Below, one piece after another: positions 1-8,135 of a stretch of 64,000 bases of DNA. The DNA comes from Flavobacteriaceae bacterium UBA6268 (GTDB lineage Bacteria; Bacteroidota; Bacteroidia; Flavobacteriales; Flavobacteriaceae), in assembly GCA_002440705.1 (NCBI GenBank), contig DJVA01000075.1:1-64000 (forward strand), in the 5' to 3' direction. Each line of letters opens with the position of its first letter. Within the stretch, counting starts at the first letter, position 1. The position numbers and the translations under genes are program-made. The notes beneath the pieces were generated by a model that saw nothing but the letters and a program-made list of their open reading frames with translations, searched no databases and had not been told where the DNA came from.

Positions 1-79
1 CCATTTTCATGGCACTGGTAATTTGCATGGTCGAGCCCACCGAAGCGATTCTATTTCGTATTTCCTTTAAGTTAGCCAT
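1..79 (-). CDS. atpG: ATP synthase F1 gamma subunit (5' part only)
   Basis: Only the first 26 codons lie inside the window; the gene runs off the left edge. They begin MANLKEIRNRIASVGSTMQ, the conserved N-terminal helix of the F1 gamma subunit, the rotor shaft that turns inside the alpha3beta3 ring. The ATG lies 50 bases after the atpA stop, so this is the last visible gene of the atpB-E-F-H-A-G operon. The beta and epsilon genes are not in view; in Bacteroidetes they usually form a separate atpDC unit (family knowledge), but the window edge prevents checking that. Confidence 0.93.
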   Translation of the reverse strand, partial: MANLKEIRNRIASVGSTMQITSAMKM

Positions 80-129
80 ATGCGCTTAAGGGTTTTTTAC
101 TGGTTTATCCTCAATAATTCGAGAGGGAA

Positions 130-1704
130 TTAATACCGTGACACCAAATCTTTTGCAACCGAAGTCAGTACGTCGATTACTTCATCCGTCAGCTTGCCGG
201 CTTTCAAATCATCCAGGGTCCCTCGATGTTTTGCGTTCAGCAAATCGATATAATCCCGTTCAAATTCCTTCACTTTTTCTACAGGAACGTTACGAAGCAA
301 GTTCTTGGATCCAGCATAAATGATGGCAATTTGGTTTTCAACAGTATAGGGGTCGTTTTGCGCTTGTTTCAAAATTTCTACGTTGCGCTTTCCTTTTTCA
401 ATCACGTTCATGGTCGCTGCGTCCAAATCGGATCCAAACTTGGCAAAGGCTTCCAGTTCACGGAACTGTGCTTGGTCCAATTTCAAGGTCCCTGCTACTT
501 TTTTCATGGATTTAATCTGTGCCGATCCTCCCACTCGCGATACCGAAATCCCCACGTTAATTGCAGGACGTACCCCAGAGTTGAACAAGTCGCTCTCCAA
601 GAAAATCTGGCCATCCGTAATGGAGATTACGTTTGTAGGGATATAGGCCGAAACGTCTCCTGCTTGTGTTTCAATGATGGGAAGTGCCGTTAAGGATCCT
701 CCTCCTTTCACCATCCCTTTCAAGGATTCGGGCAAATCGTTCATTTTTGAAGCAATGGAATCATCGTTAATTACTTTTGCAGCACGCTCCAATAAACGGG
801 AGTGCAAGTAAAATACATCCCCAGGATACGCTTCACGCCCGGGAGGACGACGAAGCAACAAGGATACTTCACGGTAGGCAACAGCTTGTTTCGACAAATC
901 ATCATAGACAATCAGTGCTGGACGGCCTGTATCGCGGAAGTATTCCCCGATAGCCGCTCCTGCAAAAGGAGCGTATACCTGCATTGGTGCAGGGTCGGAA
1001 GCATTGGCCGCTACAATCGTAGTATAGGTCAACGCCCCTTTTTCTTCAAGGATGCGTGCAATGTTTGCAACGGTAGACGCTTTCTGTCCCACAGCAACAT
1101 AGATACAATACACAGGTTGTCCGGCATCATAAAATTCTTTTTGGTTCAGGATGGTATCAATACAAACGGTGGTTTTACCCGTTTGGCGGTCACCGATTAC
1201 CAACTCCCTTTGCCCACGCCCGATTGGGATCATGGCATCTACCGATTTGATTCCCGTTTGAAGTGGCTCGTTCACCGGTTGACGGAAAATAACTCCTGGG
1301 GCTTTACGCTCCAGTGGCATCTCGTAAGTAGTCCCTTCAATGGGGCCTTTACCGTCTATAGGTTGCCCCAAAGTGTTTACAACACGACCAACAATTCCTT
1401 CCCCTACGTTGATGGAAGCAATACGTTGGGTACGTTTTACAGTGGCCCCTTCCTCAATTTCTTTAGAAGGTCCCAACAATACAACTCCTACGTTATCTTC
1501 TTCCAAGTTCAGAACGATTCCTTCCAAACCGTTTTCAAATTCTACCAATTCGCCATATTGCGCATTGGAAAGTCCGTATACCCGTGCAATACCGTCTCCA
1601 ACGGTCAATACGGTTCCTACTTCGTCCAATGAAGCGGTAGCTTCAAAACCTGAAAGTTGTTTTTTTAAGATTGCTGATACTTCAGCGGGTTTTACTTCTG
1701 CCAT
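130..1704 (-). CDS. atpA: ATP synthase F1 alpha subunit
   Basis: A 524-residue alpha subunit of F1, the membrane-peripheral catalytic head that makes ATP from the proton gradient. Alpha carries the non-catalytic nucleotide sites. The beta-barrel N-terminal domain covers about residues 1-95. The Walker A loop GDRQTGKT is at 171-178, a Walker B-like strand ALIVYDD follows near 260, and the family signature PAINVGISVS is in the C-terminal half. Length and motifs are normal. It sits 38 bases after atpH and 50 bases before atpG with no promoter-like gap, so it should be co-transcribed from the promoter upstream of atpB. Confidence 0.98.
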   Translation of the reverse strand: MAEVKPAEVSAILKKQLSGFEATASLDEVGTVLTVGDGIARVYGLSNAQYGELVEFENGLEGIVLNLEEDNVGVVLLGPSKEIEEGATVKRTQRIASINVGEGIVGRVVNTLGQPIDGKGPIEGTTYEMPLERKAPGVIFRQPVNEPLQTGIKSVDAMIPIGRGQRELVIGDRQTGKTTVCIDTILNQKEFYDAGQPVYCIYVAVGQKASTVANIARILEEKGALTYTTIVAANASDPAPMQVYAPFAGAAIGEYFRDTGRPALIVYDDLSKQAVAYREVSLLLRRPPGREAYPGDVFYLHSRLLERAAKVINDDSIASKMNDLPESLKGMVKGGGSLTALPIIETQAGDVSAYIPTNVISITDGQIFLESDLFNSGVRPAINVGISVSRVGGSAQIKSMKKVAGTLKLDQAQFRELEAFAKFGSDLDAATMNVIEKGKRNVEILKQAQNDPYTVENQIAIIYAGSKNLLRNVPVEKVKEFERDYIDLLNAKHRGTLDDLKAGKLTDEVIDVLTSVAKDLVSRY

Positions 1705-1742
1705 TTCTTAAGGTATCTATAACTGGCCTTGGGCCAATGGTT

Positions 1743-2285
1743 TTATAAACTTTTACTGAATTCTCTTTTTAAATTTCCTAGTTGGTTGGCAATACTGGCA
1801 TTGTATTGCATATCGCCCACTCGAAGAATGAACCCTCCAATAATGGTTTGGTCCACTTCGTTTTCTAGGGTAACTTTTTTGCTGCCCGTTAGCGATTCCA
1901 CCTTTGCGAGGACCTGTTTTTCCAAATCGCCAGACAAGGGAACTGCCGTAATCACTTTTGCCACTTTAACCCCTTGGGCTTCATTGTACAAATGAATGAA
2001 ACTATCCGCAACCTGTCCCAAAATATTGGCTCTTTGATTTTGTGAAAGCAATCCGATAAGCGATTTGGTCCCCTCGGATTGTCCTTGGAACACTTCCATC
2101 AAAATCGCTTTTTTATCTTCTGCTTTGATGATGGGGCTCTTTAGTACAGTACGCAATTCCTTACTTTCCTGGAGTGTGCTTTTTACCGTTTGCATATCAT
2201 CAAACAATGCTTTTACAGAAGCGGTTTCCCCTGCGTTCTGCAAAACGGCATTGGCATATCGTATGGCTGCTCTAGTTCCGCTCAT
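1743..2285 (-). CDS. atpH: ATP synthase F1 delta subunit (OSCP)
   Basis: A 180-residue delta subunit, the stator clamp linking the top of the alpha3beta3 head to the peripheral b stalk. The N-terminal helical bundle begins MSGTRAAIRYANAVL and the C-terminal part contains the conserved pattern GGFILRVGDMQYNASI (IGG..+++GD...D.S+). Length matches the family. The ATG lies 7 bases after the atpF stop, and atpA begins 38 bases further on, which fits tight translational coupling in the operon. Confidence 0.95.
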   Translation of the reverse strand: MSGTRAAIRYANAVLQNAGETASVKALFDDMQTVKSTLQESKELRTVLKSPIIKAEDKKAILMEVFQGQSEGTKSLIGLLSQNQRANILGQVADSFIHLYNEAQGVKVAKVITAVPLSGDLEKQVLAKVESLTGSKKVTLENEVDQTIIGGFILRVGDMQYNASIANQLGNLKREFSKSL

Positions 2286-2292
2286 TCGTCTG

Positions 2293-2787
2293 CTATTTTA
2301 AGGTTGCACCATCCAACAAATCGGCCACCAATTTCAATTGTTTATCCTTGTCGGAAAGTTCACTTTTAACTACCTTTTCGGCAATGTCTACCGATAAAGA
2401 AGCTACCTGGGCTTTTAATTCAGCTATGGCGGCTTTTTTCTCGGTTTCGATAGCAGCTTGAGCACTTGAAATCATTTTTTCGGCTTTTGCCTTAGCCTCT
2501 TCTTCAGCATCCGCAATCATTTGGGACTTCATCTCGCGGGCTTCCTTAAGCATGGTTTCCCTTTCTGCACGGGCTTCTTTCAAAATGCGTTCGTTATCTG
2601 CTGTAAGGTTTTCCATTTCCCTTTTAGCCGCTTCTGCGGCTGCGAGGGCATCCTTTATGGATTGCTCACGGGTGTTTACCGAATTCAAAATGGGTTTCCA
2701 TGCAAACTTTCGCAATAGGAAAAGTAACACCAAGAAGGACAGGGTGGTCCAAAAAATCAATCCAATTTCGGGAGTAACTAAATCCAT
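2293..2787 (-). CDS. atpF: ATP synthase F0 b subunit
   Basis: A 164-residue b subunit. One N-terminal membrane helix at about residues 8-26 (IGLIFWTTLSFLVLLFLL) is followed by a long alanine-, glutamate- and lysine-rich coiled coil, the peripheral stalk that dimerises and holds delta/alpha. Only one b-type gene is present, so it probably forms a homodimer. It is separated from atpE by 75 bases holding a strong GC-rich hairpin, described separately, which may lower its expression relative to the c subunit. Confidence 0.96.
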   Translation of the reverse strand: MDLVTPEIGLIFWTTLSFLVLLFLLRKFAWKPILNSVNTREQSIKDALAAAEAAKREMENLTADNERILKEARAERETMLKEAREMKSQMIADAEEEAKAKAEKMISSAQAAIETEKKAAIAELKAQVASLSVDIAEKVVKSELSDKDKQLKLVADLLDGATLK

Positions 2788-2828
2788 AGTTTGTTTATTT
2801 CAGTTTAATTTTTAAATAAAAACAGGCC

Positions 2829-2847
2829 GTGCGGCCAACCGCCGCAC
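2829..2847 (-). promoter_or_regulatory. Intercistronic hairpin between atpE and atpF
   Basis: On the transcript, GTGCGGC and GCCGCAC pair perfectly over 7 base pairs around a 5-base loop, in an otherwise AT-rich 75-base gap. A T-rich stretch follows shortly after on the minus strand, so it resembles a leaky rho-independent terminator. It lies directly after the atpE stop. It could stabilise the 3' end of atpB-atpE transcripts or partly terminate them, raising c-subunit output over the subunits needed once or twice per complex. The structure is seen; the role is inferred. Confidence 0.6.
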
Positions 2848-2862
2848 AGCTTGTTTGTAAAC

Positions 2863-3108
2863 TTATGCGCTCATTGCCAAGAAAGATACAACCACTGCGA
2901 AAAGTGCAATCGCCTCGATGAAGGCAATCAATACAATCGCAGAACCTTGTAGTTTTCCTTGCAATTCGGGCTGACGTGCCATGGCTTCCATAGCAGCTCC
3001 CCCGATTTTACCTACGCCAATACCACCGCCAATGGCAGCTAGACCAGCACCAATGGCTGCAAAAGCTCCGTAACTCATAGCGGCTTCTTGTAACAATGCT
3101 AAACTCAT
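2863..3108 (-). CDS. atpE: ATP synthase F0 c subunit
   Basis: An 81-residue c subunit with two membrane helices (about residues 12-38 and 56-79) joined by the polar loop ARQPE at 44-48. The ion-carrying carboxylate is Glu65 (IAFIEAIALF). The positions that hold Gln and Ser ligands in sodium-type c subunits are Val and Ala here by my alignment, so a proton-driven enzyme is expected. The glycine-rich first helix (GGGIGVGKIGG) fits tight packing of the rotor ring. It starts 22 bases after atpB. Confidence 0.96.
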   Translation of the reverse strand: MSLALLQEAAMSYGAFAAIGAGLAAIGGGIGVGKIGGAAMEAMARQPELQGKLQGSAIVLIAFIEAIALFAVVVSFLAMSA

Positions 3109-3130
3109 AGTTCTCGTATTTAAAAATTAA

Positions 3131-4222
3131 TTAATGTTCTTCTTCTAGGGCCTGTCCAAAATACAAGGCCGAAAGCATGGTAAATATGTATGCCTGAATG
3201 GCCACGACCAGTACTTCAATAACGCTGATAAATACAGCAAAGGGAACCGAAACCGTTCCGGCCCATGCGGTCTTCAACACAAAAATCAGCGAAATCAAAC
3301 TCAGCACCACAACGTGTCCGGCAGTAATGTTTGCGAACAAACGAATCATCAATGCAATTGGCTTAATGAACATCCCCATGAGTTCAATCGGTGCCAAGAA
3401 AAGTTTCATCGGTACTGGAAGTCCTGGCATCCAAACCATGTGCTTCCAATAACTTTTTTTACTGCTGAACCAGGTAATCAACAACGTGATGAGCGCCAAG
3501 GTCCCTGTAAAAGCAATGTTTCCGCTAAGGTTCGCACTAAACGGGAAAAAAGGAATCAGTCCAAAAATATTGTTCAGCCAAATAAAGAAAAAGAGGGTCA
3601 ACAAAAAGGGCATGTACCTTTTATAATGATGCTCCCCGATATTTGGAATGGCAATCTCGTCCCTCACAAATACAATAACAGGCTCTACAAAACGACCAAA
3701 CCCACTGGGCATGTGGTTTTGGGATTTTTTATAGGAACGTGCTGCCGTACTAAATAGCAAAAGCATGACCACCAAAGAAAGGAGCATCGAAAACACGTTT
3801 TTCGTAATGGAAAAATCCAGAGGACGATGCGCATTGGTTGGGTGATGCTCATGATCTAGGGACACACTCGAAGCTCCCGCTTCCAGTTGGTAAATCTTTT
3901 CATGCAGGTTCACGAATTTCATCCCGTTTTTTTCAACCACAACCTCTCCGTCGTTATCGTGATGAAATTCACTCGACATGAAGGTTACCAATCCATTATC
4001 GGTCCAAAGGATTACCGGAAGTGCAATCGAAAAATCACCGGCCACATGAAAACCATGGCTGTCCTTAATGTGGTGGAAAATGAGTTCGGAAGCTTCAAAC
4101 TCTTCTTCTTTAATGGATTCCTTGCTTTCTGCGTCGGGAGAAGCATATGCTGCGAAAGCTACCCATAAAAAAAATACTCCCGAAAGGAGGCTTTTTAAAA
4201 GGTTAAATGTAGTCGTTTTCAA
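3131..4222 (-). CDS. atpB: ATP synthase F0 a subunit with long N-terminal periplasmic extension
   Basis: A 363-residue a subunit, the proton channel of F0. Residues 1-28 look like a signal peptide (ends near AYASPD). Residues 29-140 form a hydrophilic, histidine-rich domain (for example DHEHH at 123-127). The canonical a-subunit membrane region follows from about 141. The essential arginine is Arg294 in LMIRLFANITAGH. Long a subunits are typical of Bacteroidetes. The start must be TTG: there is no in-frame ATG before the signal peptide, and the next Met is at 82. A good promoter lies 31 bases upstream, making this the first gene of the transcript atpBEFHAG. Confidence 0.95.
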   Translation of the reverse strand: MKTTTFNLLKSLLSGVFFLWVAFAAYASPDAESKESIKEEEFEASELIFHHIKDSHGFHVAGDFSIALPVILWTDNGLVTFMSSEFHHDNDGEVVVEKNGMKFVNLHEKIYQLEAGASSVSLDHEHHPTNAHRPLDFSITKNVFSMLLSLVVMLLLFSTAARSYKKSQNHMPSGFGRFVEPVIVFVRDEIAIPNIGEHHYKRYMPFLLTLFFFIWLNNIFGLIPFFPFSANLSGNIAFTGTLALITLLITWFSSKKSYWKHMVWMPGLPVPMKLFLAPIELMGMFIKPIALMIRLFANITAGHVVVLSLISLIFVLKTAWAGTVSVPFAVFISVIEVLVVAIQAYIFTMLSALYFGQALEEEH

Positions 4223-4253
4223 TGTCGTGCGTTTGCGTTCCTGAAATTCGGTG

Positions 4254-4284
4254 CAAATGTACTAATAGTAAATGAATTGACAAA
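4254..4284 (-). promoter_or_regulatory. Promoter of the atpBEFHAG operon
   Basis: Read on the minus strand this is TTTG, 19 bases, TACATTTG, an exact fit to the Bacteroidetes primary sigma factor pattern (-33 TTTG or TTG, -7 TAnnTTTG). It sits between the DUF6168-like gene and atpB. Transcription would begin near 4247, giving a leader of about 25 bases before the TTG start codon. Confidence 0.7.
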
Positions 4285-4292
4285 CCCAAAAA

Positions 4293-4688
4293 CTACTTTG
4301 TTTGGGCGTTCTGAAAAAATTTATTGAGGCTAAAGATTTCGAAAGCCAGAAACAAAAAATAGGGAATAAAAAAGTTGATGGTTTCGGTTTTAGGATGTTC
4401 CGATTTGCCTGTAAACAATGGAAGTAGGAATATGATGGCCAAAACCATTTTCAGTACGGTCAACATCAAAAATGATTGGTAGGTTTTCCCAGGATTTTTA
4501 TAAAATTGGCGTCTTACCAAAAAAAACACCAACAAGGCTACCGTGGAATTGAACAAATAGACACCCCATAGCGGCAGGTAGAGGGTAATTCCTTCGGCAA
4601 AATTTCGGAAAACATAAATATGGACCCCAAACAAAATCACACTGAAGGCAAGCCATTTTATCAAGAATTCTAAGGTTTCTTTCTTCAT
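4293..4688 (-). CDS. Small four-helix membrane protein (DUF6168-like)
   Basis: A 131-residue protein with about four predicted membrane helices (near 8-26, 38-56, 72-92 and 105-122). I recognise it as the small membrane protein often found just upstream of atpB in flavobacteria (DUF6168 by memory). Its position and size parallel AtpI/UncI, a helper in c-ring assembly, but no sequence signature proves that. Its ATG overlaps the AtpZ stop by four bases (ATGA), so it is translated together with AtpZ. Function unknown; an ATP synthase assembly role is inferred only from context. Confidence 0.75.
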   Translation of the reverse strand: MKKETLEFLIKWLAFSVILFGVHIYVFRNFAEGITLYLPLWGVYLFNSTVALLVFFLVRRQFYKNPGKTYQSFLMLTVLKMVLAIIFLLPLFTGKSEHPKTETINFFIPYFLFLAFEIFSLNKFFQNAQTK

Positions 4689-4942
4689 GGGTTGCGATCT
4701 TCTTTTTTAGAATCGTCCTTCACTTGTTTTATGACCAAATAGGTAGACAACGCTACGGCAAAAAGACTTCCAAATATGGTATAAAGTGAGTATTTGTTTG
4801 GAAATCGTTCGTCCAGTTTGATTCCTCCGTAACTACCTAGGAGTATTACGGCTATCATCTGGAAGGCAATCCCCGAATACTTGGCGTAATTGTCAATTCG
4901 TTTGTTCGGCCTTGGTTTTTTGGAGTCTTTGGGAACGGTCAA
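4685..4942 (-). CDS. atpZ: AtpZ/AtpI family protein
   Basis: An 85-residue protein with a basic N-terminus and two membrane helices (about 24-42 and 53-72). YAKYSGIAFQM and the short GGIKLDE turn between helices are typical of the ATPase gene 1 / AtpZ family, implicated elsewhere in F-type ATPase assembly or magnesium transport. No ATG occurs before residue 28, so it appears to start at TTG, 50 bases inside the 3' end of the bactofilin gene. The overlap and the ATGA junction with the next gene suggest translational coupling. Confidence 0.8.
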   Translation of the reverse strand: MTVPKDSKKPRPNKRIDNYAKYSGIAFQMIAVILLGSYGGIKLDERFPNKYSLYTIFGSLFAVALSTYLVIKQVKDDSKKEDRNP

Positions 4943-5375
4943 AAAGATGATTTTTGGATTTTAGTGCTTCCGTTTTGGAGGCTTCGGTCATGGTCAATTC
5001 GGGGACGGATTTTATTTTGCTCCCCTGCATACTGCACGTGGCGTTGAAGACCGCACCGGGCTCGACAGCCAATTTGCCGGCCACTACTTCTCCTTCAATA
5101 TGTGCGGAGGATTTGAGGCTAAGTGTTCCCGTTACATTGAGGTTTCCTTCAAAACGTCCTTCGATATCGGCATCTTCACAAACCAGCTTTCCCTTAATGA
5201 CCCCTGTTTTTCCCAAAACAACTTTGGATGGTTTGCTGATACTTCCCTCCACGGTTCCGTCTATTCTGAAAAACCCAGTGGAAACGATGTCCCCCTGTAG
5301 ATGGGTTCCTTCGTTGATTCTGTTTTGACTTACTGATGGCTCCATAATTTTCCTGTCTTTTTTTTCTGAAAACAT
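4893..5375 (-). CDS. Bactofilin (polymer-forming cytoskeletal protein)
   Basis: A 160-residue protein whose core (about 20-115) is a run of short beta strands with regularly spaced Gly, Val and Ile (GDIVSTGFFRIDGTVEGSIS, then KGKLVCEDADIEGRFEGNL), the right-handed beta-helix of bactofilins. These polymerise without nucleotide at the inner membrane and organise cell-wall or envelope machinery. The ATG at 5375 gives a normal N-terminus; upstream codons lie inside porW. The C-terminal tail is Lys/Ser/Glu-rich and its last 50 bases overlap atpZ. It starts 7 bases after the PorW stop, so it is in one operon with that secretion protein. Confidence 0.88.
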   Translation of the reverse strand: MFSEKKDRKIMEPSVSQNRINEGTHLQGDIVSTGFFRIDGTVEGSISKPSKVVLGKTGVIKGKLVCEDADIEGRFEGNLNVTGTLSLKSSAHIEGEVVAGKLAVEPGAVFNATCSMQGSKIKSVPELTMTEASKTEALKSKNHLFDRSQRLQKTKAEQTN

Positions 5376-5382
5376 AGGTTTA

Positions 5383-7980
5383 TTATTTTTGGGGATTGCT
5401 GTTTTCTTCTTCGGTTTTTTGGCTGTTTTGGTAGTCTCCCAGATTTTTGTGGATTTGAATAATTTTATAGTTAGGGGTAGCGATTTCAAAAAACGGACGC
5501 TTGATCTTGTATTTTTTGTTTTCCTTCAACACTTCGGCAAAACCACGCCCTCCCAGTTGGGTATTCAACCCGTGAATGATCACAAAATAGCTGTTGGGAT
5601 CGTAGTAATCCAAAGAAATCGACATATTGGTATAGTGGTATTCATCTATGGCCTTTTCCAATTTTTCCTTCAAAGCCTGAGCGGCTTCCAATTCCTCTTT
5701 GCCAAACGGATAAACAACCTTCCAGCTATCGCTTTCGGTTACAAAGTCTTTTTTTGCCAAGACAGGAATCACCGTACTGTAAATTTCCTGTGCATCCTTG
5801 CCCTCTGGTGCTTGCGGATAGTTAAGCGCCACAAAATTGACCGCCTTTTTATACGCTTCAAAGCCATCCCTTCGGCCTAGAGCGGTTGCTTTCAACATCT
5901 CCAGTTTGGGCACAATATCATTGCCCGTATAAATGTTGATGTAGTCCTCACAAGTAGCAATGACCTCATCGTATTGGGATCCTTCAAATTCCTTGTACAA
6001 CGCTTTGTATTTAAATTCGGGGCTCGATTCGTCCGTAGCCAACTGGGTATTTGGATTGCGCAAAATTTCAGCATAGCGCGAATCGGGATGGTTGTTCAAT
6101 ATGTCGTTTTTCCATTTTTCCGCTTCAGTGAGGTCTCCCAATAAATCGTAAATTTTGTAGAGGTTGTACTTGGAAGGAAGCACCAAACGCTCTTCTGGTT
6201 GAAAACTCAATAGTTTTTCCAAGCGATTGGTCGCCAATCCGTATTCACGGAACTTTTCCTTGTAAATAAGACCCAACTGATAATACGCAAAATTACGTTC
6301 CCCCCTAATACTGTCTATGACCGAAGCCTCTTTTGGGATTTTGGAGATGTAACTTTGTGGATCGTACAACTCACTAAGGTCCAATTGTTCCAATTCGTTC
6401 TCTACCTTGGTTATGGCGTCATCTCCCATGGCTTTTCGTTTTCTGGAAAAACGCCAGTTGTCTTCAAGCTTTCGGTTTCCCCAGATTTTCTGGAATTCCT
6501 GCTTTCCGTAGGCAACCGTGGTACTATTGTAAAAATAAAATGTTCCTCCTTCCGATTCTGTGCGGTTATTGCCCGCATTCTTTTTATAGAATTCCTTGTT
6601 GGCAACGCGCTCTTCTTCCTTGACTTTAGCAATGGAATCTTCTTCGGCTTTTTGTTTCAATCGTGAAGTATATTCAGAAAAATACGCCAACTGTTCTGTT
6701 TCGCTCATGAGCGCCAATCGCAAAATGGAGTCGTTGCGGGTAGCTATGTCTTCGTATTTGATGACATCGGCTAAATTGTCCAGTTTTTTCTTCATGCGTC
6801 TCCAGGGCCGGGATTTCTCTTCAAGGAAGGTTAGGGTACTGTCATAGTATTTACCCGCGGTTTTGTACTCGGCCTTATCAAAATAAATTTCGGCAAGTGT
6901 GGAGTAATTTACCGATTGCATGATATTGTCGTCTTTAAAGTTTTTGATGGATTTGTTGTAAAAAATTACCGCGGTGTCAATATTTTCCGTGTTGCGATAA
7001 TATTCCCCAATTTGGTTGTAAATCCGATCCAGGAAAGGCCTGTTTTCACGGTTTTCCTCCATGTCCATCAAATGCTCTAAGAAGGCCAATTTATCTCCTT
7101 TTTCGTAATCAAAATTCCTAGCCTGCTCAATATAAGCATTGATCATGTAGGTTCTAGGCGATTTTCGGTTAAGGTCAATCACTTCCTGAAAGGCCAGATT
7201 GGCACTATCTTTTTCACCCAAACGATTGTAGATTTGCCCTTTAATGTAGGAATAACGTCCCTTAAGTTCTTTGTCCCTTACATAGGCTGAGGCCAATTTG
7301 ATGGCAGGCAGTGCTGCCTCTAACGTATCGAGATTAATGTAAGCCTGCGCTAAAATTGCTGCAGCATCGGCCATATCGTCCTCTTCTAGCCCCTTGGAGT
7401 CCATAAGTTTGGACAATTCCTCAATGGCACCATCTTCATTTCCCAAACGGATGTTGGTCTTGGCTTTCCACATCCTTGCTTCATTCACATTATTACTGGT
7501 AGGATAGCGGTTCAATATAAAATTGAACGCATCCTGTGCGGGGACAAATCGCTGGTCGTAATACCGTGCTTTTCCCAACAGCATATAGGCTTCGTCAATT
7601 TGTGGATTGTGTTCCTTACCATCAATGTAGATGGCGTGACGCTGTATGGCTTTGGCAGCTTTCTCTTCAGCCCTACTGAAGTTAGTGTTCCCCTTAGCCC
7701 CGGGTGTAGCTAGGTCCTCTAGCACCTGAAATCGTTCTACCGGAAGAACCTCCCAGTAATTATCGCGATAAGTAACAGACAATTCCTGCTTGCCAGTGGT
7801 AAGCGCCAAATTGCCATTGTAAAGTGCATTGTATTCTGCTGTTACAGCATGATAATTGCGGGAAAGGAAGGTATTTTTCTTTCTGGAACAGGCCACCAAG
7901 AGGGCCACGGTTAGTAAGAAAACGGTAATATTACGTATACGCTTCAAAATGGTTTTTGTTTGTATAGTACAGTAACTCAA
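5383..7980 (-). CDS. porW: T9SS / gliding motility TPR lipoprotein PorW (SprE)
   Basis: An 865-residue outer-membrane-type lipoprotein. A hydrophobic segment ends in the lipobox LLVAC with the lipidated Cys at residue 31, followed by many tetratricopeptide-like helical repeats (for example AYMLLGKARYYDQRF, AAAILAQAYINL). Length and the start of the mature protein (SRKKNTFLSRNYHAVTAEYN) match SprE/PorW, needed for type IX secretion and gliding. No ATG precedes the signal peptide; TTG at 7980 or TTG at 7947 (beginning KRIRNITVFLL after the initiator) are the choices, and the second gives a more ordinary signal peptide. It heads the bactofilin-atpZ unit. Confidence 0.88.
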   Translation of the reverse strand: MSYCTIQTKTILKRIRNITVFLLTVALLVACSRKKNTFLSRNYHAVTAEYNALYNGNLALTTGKQELSVTYRDNYWEVLPVERFQVLEDLATPGAKGNTNFSRAEEKAAKAIQRHAIYIDGKEHNPQIDEAYMLLGKARYYDQRFVPAQDAFNFILNRYPTSNNVNEARMWKAKTNIRLGNEDGAIEELSKLMDSKGLEEDDMADAAAILAQAYINLDTLEAALPAIKLASAYVRDKELKGRYSYIKGQIYNRLGEKDSANLAFQEVIDLNRKSPRTYMINAYIEQARNFDYEKGDKLAFLEHLMDMEENRENRPFLDRIYNQIGEYYRNTENIDTAVIFYNKSIKNFKDDNIMQSVNYSTLAEIYFDKAEYKTAGKYYDSTLTFLEEKSRPWRRMKKKLDNLADVIKYEDIATRNDSILRLALMSETEQLAYFSEYTSRLKQKAEEDSIAKVKEEERVANKEFYKKNAGNNRTESEGGTFYFYNSTTVAYGKQEFQKIWGNRKLEDNWRFSRKRKAMGDDAITKVENELEQLDLSELYDPQSYISKIPKEASVIDSIRGERNFAYYQLGLIYKEKFREYGLATNRLEKLLSFQPEERLVLPSKYNLYKIYDLLGDLTEAEKWKNDILNNHPDSRYAEILRNPNTQLATDESSPEFKYKALYKEFEGSQYDEVIATCEDYINIYTGNDIVPKLEMLKATALGRRDGFEAYKKAVNFVALNYPQAPEGKDAQEIYSTVIPVLAKKDFVTESDSWKVVYPFGKEELEAAQALKEKLEKAIDEYHYTNMSISLDYYDPNSYFVIIHGLNTQLGGRGFAEVLKENKKYKIKRPFFEIATPNYKIIQIHKNLGDYQNSQKTEEENSNPQK

Positions 7981-8113
7981 ATCCTTTGTTTTTAGTATCT
8001 AAAGATAGCGAAAGGAGGGTAAAAATACGCTTCTTTTTTGGAACTGGTGGTATTTGGCAAAAAAATTAGCTTTGTTGCCACTTTTTGCGTCGATAAACAC
8101 CATTTTTGATTTG

Positions 8114-8121
8114 TATTTTTG
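8114..8121 (+). promoter_or_regulatory. -7 element TATTTTTG of the PaaE-like gene
   Basis: TATTTTTG matches the Bacteroidetes -7 consensus TAnnTTTG and lies 15 bases before the ATG at 8136. I see no TTG at the expected -33 distance, so this is a partial match. The leader would be very short. Confidence 0.4.
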
Positions 8122-8135
8122 TCAAAAGTATTGCC

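Noticed and set aside
802..1632. A 276-codon open frame on the plus strand opposite atpA
   Set aside because: It mirrors a highly conserved gene, has no recognisable family pattern, and its length reflects atpA codon bias on the other strand.
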